Source of the DNA: Allacma fusca
Lineage: Eukaryota > Arthropoda > Collembola > Symphypleona > Sminthuridae
Length of the DNA stretch: 64,000 bases
Direction: 5' to 3'
Assembly: GCA_947179485.1 (NCBI GenBank)
Contig: OX359250.1
Location: 5,725,661 to 5,789,660, forward strand
Part shown: piece by piece, positions 34,075 through 42,000 of the stretch
How the letters are laid out: every line of letters starts with the position of its first letter
Position numbering within the stretch: position 1 is the stretch's first letter
Position numbers and translations under genes: made by a program
Notes under the pieces: model-generated
Seen by the model: the letters and a program-made list of their open reading frames with translations, nothing else
Database searches by the model: none
Told to the model about the DNA's origin: nothing

Positions 34075-35725
34075 AAACTTTGCCATATTTCCACTCCTCA
34101 GCAACGATAACTGTTGTCCATACAGTGCAGCTCCATTCAATGAAGTCAGCACCTACTCAACATTAACAAAAGCATTAACGAAAACACTACTACTACTTCA
34201 CAAACAACGAGTGCTGTGAAGTTAGGTCCAATTATTATAAACATCCATAGAGTTTTACAGTATGAAATATTAAGTTCGTTCGAGGGGATATCCTATGTTT
34301 AAAATACATGACCGTACGTTACATCATTTGTGAGACTCGTATGAGATCCTATAAAAGACGAAAGGTCATCAATAAGAAACCATGGAGGAGCCTATACAAC
34401 AGTGCACAGAACCACGACTCACCGTTCTTGGCACAACACAAACATCAATCAACAATCACGGGGGAAAATTAGAGTAAATGGTCTCACTCAAAGGGAGATC
34501 ACAGGAATCAACGCTTCAGAGCCTTATAACAGGCCGGGTCATAAAAATTTGCCCACCCACTTTATACAAAATTCATTTCCTGATTTTCTAAATCATTTTC
34601 ATTCACCCACGCCAAATTTTTGGTGGGGTGTGTTTTGATATTTTTTCTTGTTTCAAAGAAATTTCATAGACTTTCCAGAGAGCTAATCCCATATATCCCT
34701 GTTTTGACATGATCGATACAAATAGGGAGAAAGGTTGTAGGAATTCCGCTTCAGGAGTAAAATTGGGAAAAATGCGGGGGATTATTAAATTTTTGAAGCT
34801 GTCAATAATTTTTCGAACAGATTGCAATGTGACAGTGAATATTTTTTTATTATTATATCAAAGCCCTAGGGCTTGCAGCAAATTTCATGGGGATTCATTT
34901 GTATCTACTATAAAATTAGCCCGTCAAAAACAAAATTGCAGCTGCAGCAGCCAGAAGGGTGAGGGAATGTTAGGCGTCATCCTTTGATTACATCATCAGA
35001 TATTCCACAAATTTGGAGACCCCTCCCCCTGGCTATAAAATCATAGAATAGTCAATAATCCTACCCCCTGAATCCTTATTCAGATTTTTTGAAATCCCTC
35101 AACAATTTTGACTTCGGAAGGATGACTTCAGGTCAGACCCTAAAAATTGACATACGTCAATAAATAAAATTATCAAAAATCTGGAAAGGGATTCCTCCAA
35201 ACCGGGGGAATTAAATCCTGGATGAGGTCCCACCCTTGTTTGGGTTAAAGAGGGGGAAATGGGAAATGATATGAGCCTACTATAGGTCCTCTCAAATATA
35301 CTTCAAAATATTTCCCGTGTGTAACAAGTTTTCCTCATACGAGCTCCTCACAATCATCTTCCAAGGTTAATAATTAATGCTTGACTGCACGTCTGTACAA
35401 TACAAGGTAAGTACAGTAAAACAAATAATATTCTAAAGGAAATTTCCTCCTTCTCAAATTTAAGACTACTATAGATACTTTGAGACGAATTTGTTTATGA
35501 AGTCTAGTTCTCTTATAGATTAAACAAAAAAAATTCCTGAACTTTATTTACTCCGCACAATCCTTCCTCACCACAGGGGATCCTATTTGGCTCTTACTCT
35601 TAAAAAGAAACCTCGTTCGAATTTCTGATTCAAATACAAAGTTTCAATTATTATCTATAAGGAACCGGGGTTGAGTGAGTTTTGTATGTACAATATCTTG
35701 AAAAGTTAATATCAAAACCCTCCGA

Positions 35726-35726
35726 C

Positions 35727-35779
<53 letters not shown>
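35726..35779. repeat. (TA)n(CA)n microsatellite
   Basis: Short TA run followed by about 20 CA units. Confidence 0.95.
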
Positions 35780-35783
<4 letters not shown>

Positions 35784-36008
35784 ACACTCACATCACAGGA
35801 CATTATGAAATATAAATGTAAAGTCAACGGGTTTAGTCAGGTAAAGGGAAAAGGGGATCCAATTGAATTGGAGTCATTTTGTTAACTCCCGTTCTATTCG
35901 ACACAGCATGTTCCTCTTTGTTTTGTCCACAAGCCCATTACGCCTGCTCCCACATTTTATATAATGCAATGAGAGAGTCTAACTGTAAATTCGACAAACC
36001 AGAGATTG

Positions 36009-36053
36009 GCAACAACAACATCAACAACAACAACAACAGCAGCAGCAGCACTC
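36009..36053. repeat. (CAA)n/(CAG)n trinucleotide repeat
   Basis: CAA units passing into five CAG/AGC units, 31 bp left of the retrotransposon target duplication. Confidence 0.9.
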
Positions 36054-36083
36054 GGCTTTATCCCCTCATGATGCTGTCCACGA

Positions 36084-36087
36084 CTGA
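36084..36087. repeat. Target-site duplication, left (CTGA)
   Basis: CTGA immediately before the 5' LTR; repeated at 46363-46366 after the 3' LTR. Confidence 0.85.
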
Positions 36088-36107
36088 TGTAGTAGAAGGA
36101 AATTGTG

Positions 36108-36141
36108 TATGACGGTTGTACATAAGTGTACAACCGCCATA
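36108..36141 (+). promoter_or_regulatory. U3 hairpin 1
   Basis: TATGACGGTTGTACA pairs with TGTACAACCGCCATA around a TAAG loop: 15 bp with one mismatch. Repeated in the 3' LTR at 45638-45671. Confidence 0.8.
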
Positions 36142-36174
36142 CATATATGTCAAGTTTTTCTAGCAGATTAGCGT

Positions 36175-36209
36175 TGACCACTGTTTCTCCCGTAAAGAAA
36201 CAGTGGTCA
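36175..36209 (+). promoter_or_regulatory. U3 hairpin 2
   Basis: Perfect 14-bp inverted repeat TGACCACTGTTTCT around a 7-nt loop. Confidence 0.85.
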
Positions 36210-36226
36210 CTGCTACTGCTATCAGT

Positions 36227-36293
36227 TTTGCCTATCAAGGGAGACTCAACTGAAGTCCAGTGACTTCAGGTGAGCCTCCCAAAGGTAGGCAAA
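36227..36293 (+). promoter_or_regulatory. U3 hairpin 3 (long, imperfect)
   Basis: Nested pairings TTTGCCTA/TAGGCAAA, GGGAG/CTCCC and CTCAACTGAAGTC/GACTTCAGGTGAG form one 67-nt imperfect hairpin with a CAGT loop. Its GGGAGACTCAACTG arm is a near copy of the arm of hairpin 5. Confidence 0.8.
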
Positions 36294-36307
36294 TCTGATA
36301 ATGAGTC

Positions 36308-36342
36308 GACTGCTTGTCCTTTTTTAAAAGGAACAAGCAGTC
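36308..36342 (+). promoter_or_regulatory. U3 hairpin 4
   Basis: GACTGCTTGTCCTTTT pairs with AAAAGGAACAAGCAGTC, one bulged base, almost no loop. Confidence 0.8.
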
Positions 36343-36371
36343 ATTATTTAAATAGATGATTTTGGGTAAAA

Positions 36372-36416
36372 AGGGAGACCCAACTGGAGAAATGTTAATC
36401 TCCAGTTGAGCCTCCT
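36372..36416 (+). promoter_or_regulatory. U3 hairpin 5
   Basis: CAACTGGAGA/TCTCCAGTTG core with an 8-nt loop, extended imperfectly by AGGGAG against CTCCT. Related to hairpin 3. Confidence 0.75.
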
Positions 36417-36431
36417 GAAATAATTCTAATT

Positions 36432-36471
36432 TGGTCCGGACATTGCCTATATAAGGAAATGGCCCGGACCA
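36432..36471 (+). promoter_or_regulatory. U3 hairpin 6 with the TATA box in its loop
   Basis: TGGTCCGG pairs with CCGGACCA, continuing imperfectly through CATT/AATG and CC/GG, and leaves TATATAA (36448-36454) as the loop. In DNA this would form a cruciform presenting the TATA box unpaired. Transcription would start about 25-35 bp later, near 36478. Confidence 0.7.
36448..36454 (+). promoter_or_regulatory. TATA box of the LTR promoter
   Basis: TATATAA, the best TATA match in the LTR, 137 bp upstream of the AATAAA, a normal U3/R arrangement. Confidence 0.65.
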
Positions 36472-36590
36472 GAAGTTATCATTCTCTCTCTTGATTTTTT
36501 TGGAGCAACTTCTCCTAAGTTTTTGATAAAGTTGTATCACTTTATCTCCTGCTGTAATTACTTGAGAATTTTTGAACGAACTATTACCAG

Positions 36591-36596
36591 AATAAA
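36591..36596 (+). terminator. LTR polyadenylation signal
   Basis: AATAAA downstream of the predicted start site in R. The functional copy for the genomic RNA is in the 3' LTR at 46121-46126. Confidence 0.65.
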
Positions 36597-36921
36597 GTCC
36601 CAAAGTCTCCTTGATATTTGCTGAAGACCTGCACTGATTAGCTAGCTATACTGGACCTCATACATAAAGTAGATAATACATATATACCCACTGCTAAAGT
36701 CATGCTTGCTGCTACTGCTGTTGCCTGAGTTGCCATCCCTCATTTTTGCTGCTTTTTGCTCTTGCTGCCCTGAGCCTGCTAATTGCTGCTACACCTTGCC
36801 TTGCTTTCTCCCGTGGATCAATTTGGCCGTCATAAACAGGTGCGGGGTACCTACTGAAGTCTACTCTATCCCAAAGAAGTCCGCTGGAGAACTACGGAGG
36901 TCCGTAAGGTCTGGATTAAAG

Positions 36922-36923
36922 GT
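36922..36923 (+). promoter_or_regulatory. Candidate major splice donor
   Basis: TTAAAG|GTAAGAGT matches the donor consensus well, 90 bp after the 5' LTR, the usual place for a retroviral major splice donor. Confidence 0.55.
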
Positions 36924-37072
36924 AAGAGTAATTTCTCTATTACATTCTCCCGCCTGGCTATAATTTTTTTCAGTTTTCGAAATTTTAGAATTTCAAATGC
37001 ATATATATGTACGTGTAGTGCAATAGGTATAGGGTGTGGAAGTAGTACTCTCTTGCCTGCTAGAATTTTATT

Positions 37073-37308
37073 TTTGGAGTTGTCTCCAAATTTAATATTT
37101 TTTTAAATTATTTTATTTTCATTGGAGTTGTCTCCAATTTAATATATTTTTTAAATTATTTTATTTTCATTGGAGTTGTCTCCGATTTAATAAATTTTTG
37201 AAATTATTTTATTTTTCATTGGAGTTGTCTCCAATTTAATCTTTTTTTTTTTTTTTTTGAATTTATTTTTGAAAATTTGAGTTTTATTATTAGTGTTGTC
37301 ACTAATAA
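37073..37308 (+). repeat. Array of five leader hairpins with invariant TTGT loops
   Basis: Four tandem units of about 48 bp each contain TTGGAG-TTGT-CTCCAA-type stems (37073-37090, 37121-37138, 37169-37186, 37218-37235); the third has one T:G pair that would be a wobble in RNA. A fifth at 37287-37308 keeps the TTGT loop but has a different, perfectly paired 9-bp stem (TTATTAGTG/CACTAATAA). Stem replacement with loop conservation points to selection on RNA structure. Confidence 0.8.
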
Positions 37309-37677
37309 CAATTGTATAAGTTATATTGAGAGTCTACAAATATTCCACGGCTTCTCATAATAATTTTAGATTTTTTTTATTGAAGTGATATTTGTATGTA
37401 TGTACCTGTGTATACCTTACCAAAACCTATCCTTTAACCTGGCCGGCTAGCCTTTATGGTCAGAGGGCTTTATTGACGGTGGAATGCGTTACTAGGCACC
37501 GCGGGCTGTCATTTGCAAGCGTGACGGGACGTGATCCCTGAACAAATCTGGGGCACCTGCCAGTAGTCCTAGCGATAACGTAGCCGCGGATATAGCTCAT
37601 ATTCCATTATTGGCGAGATGCTTGCTTAAGTCAAGCTGCTGAGGTTTTTCCTTTTTTTTACTCACCTAATTAATTTC

Positions 37678-37679
37678 AG
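37678..37679 (+). promoter_or_regulatory. Candidate splice acceptor before gag
   Basis: TTTTTCCTTTTTTTTACTCA followed by AATTTCAG|A is a strong pyrimidine tract plus AG. Splicing from 36921 would remove the hairpin array. A second acceptor-like ATTAATTACAG ends at 38130, 11 bases before the preferred gag ATG. Confidence 0.5.
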
Positions 37680-38060
37680 AGTCAAGTAATTAGTAATAAG
37701 GTTACAACGCTTTGCATCTAGAATAGATCTGCCAGTATTTAGAACTGCTTAATACATACTAATTTAATGGTCCTTCGAGCAGGAACAACTAGAATTTTTG
37801 GGTTTTAGTAGAAGTGTGTCTTCTAAACTATCTTAAGTAGAGTGTATGTCATTCTAGAGTAGTGAACCGTCACTACTTTAAAAGTTTTGAATTTTGGTTT
37901 GGTTTTGTTCCATTTCAGTAATTAACATTCAGTAACTTTGAGGAGTCTCGAAGTGTAGTATTCGACAATTTCCAAACGTAAGGTGAAAACGGTATCTTGA
38001 TACTAATTTAATTTAACCAAGGTAGCCATTGACATTCAAACGTTAGGGATAATACTAGCT

Positions 38061-39026
38061 TTGGTGGTAATTGCGGAAGTTTTACGTTACCTCTCACGAA
38101 TAGTGAGTAATTCACTCCCATTAATTACAGCAATCCCAAATATGGATCAGGATCAGATTAATATAGCAGTAGCTGCTGCGCTACTGCATTTAGTAAATAA
38201 TCCTGTAGCAGGGTTAGGAAACAACCCTTCGCAGGAATATCATTTAATCCAGAATTTCAGAAGTTACGATGGTACTGTCCCAGCTACAACATGGTTAGCT
38301 GAGTTCAATAGAGAGCGTTTGCTCTATGGCATGACTTCTATTTGGGCAGTTCGGAATCTAGATAGATTTTTAAGTGGAACTCCGGCAGTATGGTGGCGGT
38401 CACAACGGGGTATTTACCTCAATGTTGTGGAAGCTGATCCCACTGTTGCTGACGCACAATGGGACTTAGCCCAAACTGCGATGCAGAATTTCTTTTCTAA
38501 CCAGAATATTAAAGAGCGAGCAAAGGCTGAGATTCATACAATTAGGTTCAAACCAGGTGATGATAGTATGTTGTATCTAACGAAGAAGGTTGATTGCATG
38601 ATGAGAATTAATCCTGTCATGCCTCTAGATGATCAAGTCTCCTATTTAATTAAAGGATTAGCTGATGATATTAGGCCTCACCTTTCAAGTCCTTACCGCT
38701 CTATTGAAGAATTTTACCAGCATTTGAATCATTATTTAGTTATGAACCCTTTTAAGACTAAACCTACGGTGGAGTTAGTCGCCCAGTCTCCACAGCTGAG
38801 AAAGCTGGAGTCAAAGGGCGGATCTCCCAAAGGAGGAATTAAAGGCTTAGCTATTCCAGAATATTCCGAAGAACAGATAAAGTCGTGTGTCGACAGTGAA
38901 GGCAAGCGGTTGTGTTTGCATTGTAGAGGTACTAACCATATGGTTAGGAATTGTTTCAAGTTAGCCAAATCTCAGGGTTTAGAGATTCCTGACTGGAAGA
39001 AGAAAACTGAGGCTTCAAAAAACTAG
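38061..39026 (+). CDS. gag: Gag (retrotransposon structural protein)
   Basis: 321 codons from the first ATG. The ATG at 38142 (residue 28, A at -3 and G at +4) has the better context and would give 295 aa starting MDQDQINIA. The central region (WLAEFNRERL, VRNLDRFLSGTPAVWW, then FFSNQNIKERAKAEIHTIRF) has the helical capsid character of Ty3/Gypsy gag. The C-terminal basic region holds one CCHC zinc knuckle, C285-x2-C288-x4-H293-x4-C298, for RNA binding and packaging. It ends TCA AAA AAC TAG, with the stop directly after a slippery heptamer. Confidence 0.93.
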   Translation: MVVIAEVLRYLSRIVSNSLPLITAIPNMDQDQINIAVAAALLHLVNNPVAGLGNNPSQEYHLIQNFRSYDGTVPATTWLAEFNRERLLYGMTSIWAVRNLDRFLSGTPAVWWRSQRGIYLNVVEADPTVADAQWDLAQTAMQNFFSNQNIKERAKAEIHTIRFKPGDDSMLYLTKKVDCMMRINPVMPLDDQVSYLIKGLADDIRPHLSSPYRSIEEFYQHLNHYLVMNPFKTKPTVELVAQSPQLRKLESKGGSPKGGIKGLAIPEYSEEQIKSCVDSEGKRLCLHCRGTNHMVRNCFKLAKSQGLEIPDWKKKTEASKN

Positions 39027-39051
39027 TTTCGCCTTGTATGCGGGTACAAGG
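39017..39051 (+). promoter_or_regulatory. -1 ribosomal frameshift signal between gag and pol
   Basis: A AAA AAC at 39017-39023 in the gag frame sits directly before the gag TAG (39024-39026). A shift of -1 continues into the pol frame, which is open through this point. After an 8-nt spacer a perfect 7-bp stem CCTTGTA/TACAAGG (39032-39038 and 39045-39051) with a 6-nt loop follows. Heptamer, spacer and stem match the retroviral pattern (A AAA AAC is used at the MMTV gag-pro junction). Confidence 0.88.
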
Positions 39052-42000
39052 TAATAGTGTACGTAGAGTTTCTAGGATTAGTAATAATAGTGTAAGTAAG
39101 GTTTCAAGTAATGATAGTGTTAGTGTCATAAAGTTCCCTGGTCCAAACAAGGTTCATACTTGGATTGAGGAACATACACATAAGAATAGGTTTAATGTTT
39201 TGCAGATTGAGGACTCACCTGGTTCAAGTAGTAGTGAGTCAAATAATGCTAATGATAGTTTAGCAGGTAATGTTTCCATAGGTTGTGCACGCAGATTAAG
39301 GAATCTATCAGTAAATGATGATGTTCTTTGGCCAGTGACGCTGAAGGGCAATCCCGATGTAAAGTTACAGGGGTTTATTGATACAGGTGCTGATATTTGC
39401 GTAGTACATCCAAATGTTCTTAAGAAGTTGGGAAATTGTCATAGGAGAATAGCATGCACTCCTATGTATGCAACTTTATCCGTAACTGGGGAAAGAGTCC
39501 CAGTTATTTATGAATACGTTGAATTAGAATTAGTTGCTGATCGCTTCGGGCATTGTCGATGGCGATTTTATGTTGTTGATAATGCGACCTCAGCTCTCAC
39601 AATAGGTAAAGATTTATTGAAGAAATTTAAAGGTCTTGTAGATGTGGCGGCAAGGAAAGTTTATTTTATGTCTTGCCCACAGAATGAAGATAATTTTGAA
39701 TTTATTAAGGTTAGTAAACTAGAGGCTAAGAATAGCCGTGATAATTTAGTACAGCCTGTCAAAGTAAGACCTATCAAGACAAGGTCTGAAAAGACGAAGT
39801 TGTATTTTGAACGAGCGAGTTCTCACAGTTTTAGTGAAGAGTCAGTTCAGGATTTGAATTTTTATGAAGGAAGTGAGACAGCTGATAAGTTTTATTCCCA
39901 GTTTAAGGACGTAGCTCCGATTCCTGATGTATTTCCTAAGTTAGCGCAAACCAGGACTAGCTTAGTTAGCATTAAAAGACCTTTTCGCATTCAGCCTAAT
40001 ACATTGCATCGTATAGTAGTTCATGTCCCAGATAGTTATAACGGGGATGTAATAGTGAATAGGAATGAGGAACTTATGCATCATGAAGGCATTATAACTA
40101 TCTCTTGTGTCACGAGCGCTAGGAATGGACAAGCTTATGTATGGGTCCTGAATACGAGTAATTGTCCTGTCCTAATTAAGCCTAGATCTGATTTTTCTAC
40201 TTTTGAATACTGTCTCGATAATGATAAAGTAATTTCTTTATCAAGCCTCTCTGTAAGTAAGGATGATACACGGGAAACTGAGGTAGTTCTCGGTAATTCT
40301 TTTACTACGGAGGAATTAGATGAATTTAATTTTGGTCCCACTATGACAGAGGATCAAAAGTCTCTGCTAATTTCAGTTCTAAATAAGAGCAAAGGTGTCT
40401 TCGCATTTACAGATGAGAATATCTCATACATTATTGATAGAGATGGGAAACCATTTAAAGCCCAGTTTAAATTGAAAGATGATGTACCTGTTTCAAGATT
40501 ACCCTTTAGACACTCCCCAGCTGCAGAGAAAATTATTGAGGATCAATTCGATAGGGAAGTTCGATTAGGTTGGGCAGAAGAATCTTCAAGTCCATACTCA
40601 GCTCCATGTCTATTAGTAGTGCGCGGTGATAAGAAACGTGCTGTCATTGATTACCGTGAAGTTAATAAGAAAATTATCCCTTTTAGTTTCCCAGTTCCAA
40701 ATTTACATACAGTCCTCGATAGCTTTTCTGGTTCATGTTGGTTTTCCAAGGTTGATGCGCCTGATGCATTTAAACAGGTCATGCTACACGAAGACAGTCG
40801 TGATGCTCTAGCTTTTGTTACCAGCAAACGAAAGCTTCGTCCTACACGGGTACCTTTTGGGTCAGTAAATAGTTTAGCTATTTTTCAGTCAGTTTTAAAT
40901 AAAATTCTGAGTGGTTATAAAGTCTCAGGATTAGCTAACTACGTAGATGATAATGCTATACATGGGCCAACTTTTGAAGAACATTGTACTCGCCTAGATT
41001 TATTTTTGTCTATCTTAGCTCGCCATTCAGTGAAACTAAGGCCAAAGAAATGTTCATTTGGGTTTGAAGAACTTGAATATTTAGGGCACATTATAAATAA
41101 GAATGGTATAAGTATTGCTCCCGAACGTATACAGGTTATAAGAGACTGGCCTACTCCAAGGAATGTTAGCGATATTAGGTCCTTTATAGGATTTTGTGGT
41201 TTCTTTAGGAGATGTATATGGAATTTTGCTAAAATGTCCTCAGCCTTACACTACCTGACTAGGGACAATGTGCAGTTTGACTGGGGTGCTGAACAACAGC
41301 AATCCTTCAGTGATTTAAAGACTGCTCTTACCACTGCTCCCGTAGTTGCCTACCCAACAGATGAAGGCAAGTTAGAAATGTATTGCGACGCGTCTCAAAA
41401 ACGCATAGCATCCGTGCTAATTTTGAATGTAAATGGTGTACGTAGGCCTATATCCTTCTACTCTAAGGGATTAACTAAGCACGCCCTGAACTGGGCGACC
41501 ATGGAAAAAGAATGTTACTCCATTATAGCCAGTGCAGAGAAGTATAGACCTTATATTTGGGGTAGAAAGGTAGATGTGTACACTGATAATAGTTCTCTAC
41601 AATGGTTAATTAATTTAAAAGACACTTCTGGTCGTTTAGCACGTTGGGCTGTTAAGCTTAGCCCTTTTTGTTTTAACGTTTATCATATAGCTGGAAAGTC
41701 TAATGTAGCTGCTGATGCGTTGAGTCGCATTAATTTGAACAAATTTGCGTTATCGTATTCTTTTAAATCATCTACTCCGGTCTTCCAATTAAAGTCGATT
41801 AAGTTAGAAGACAAGGAAATAAACAATGAAGAGGAATTATTTAATTATTGCAAGAAGATAGAACGCGAAAAATTTGCTACAGTCCAGCGTAAGGATCCTA
41901 GACTTAAGAAAATTATAGAGAGCCTCAAATATAAGGAGGTTGATAAGTCTAATATTCCTGGTAAATATTCTGCAGATTATTCTTTAATTAATGATATCTT

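Larger units (their letters stand above)
33126..36083. other. Non-coding stretch left of the retrotransposon
   Basis: Probably intron of the minus-strand coiled-coil gene. It contains (TC)n at 34049-34074, (TA)n(CA)n at 35726-35779 and a CAA/CAG run at 36009-36053. No gene is recognised. Confidence 0.45.
36088..36832 (+). repeat. 5' LTR (745 bp)
   Basis: Begins TGTAGTAGAAGG and ends GGCCGTCA (TG...CA). U3 is filled with hairpins (36108-36471), the TATA box is at 36448-36454 and AATAAA at 36591-36596, giving R of roughly 36478-36615 and U5 to 36832. U5 is rich in CTGCTG-type sequence. By eye it is identical to the 3' LTR. Confidence 0.95.
36833..38060 (+). other. Structured 5' leader of the retrotransposon
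   Basis: Non-coding leader before gag. It holds a strong splice donor (AAAG|GTAAGA at 36921/36922), a 48-bp-period hairpin array (37073-37308), a GC-rich patch (about 37437-37610) in otherwise AT-rich sequence, and a pyrimidine-rich acceptor ending CAG at 37679. No canonical tRNA primer-binding site starting TGG directly follows the LTR. Confidence 0.75.

Noticed and set aside
36235-36603. 122-codon minus-strand open frame inside the LTR, repeated identically at 45765-46133
   Set aside because: It is present twice only because the LTR is duplicated. It runs antisense across the hairpins, TATA box and polyadenylation signal and shows no protein features.
37073-37240. Leader repeats as a CRISPR-like array
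   Set aside because: The 48-bp units are AT-rich with non-unique spacers, inside a eukaryotic retrotransposon leader; a stem-loop array is the better description.
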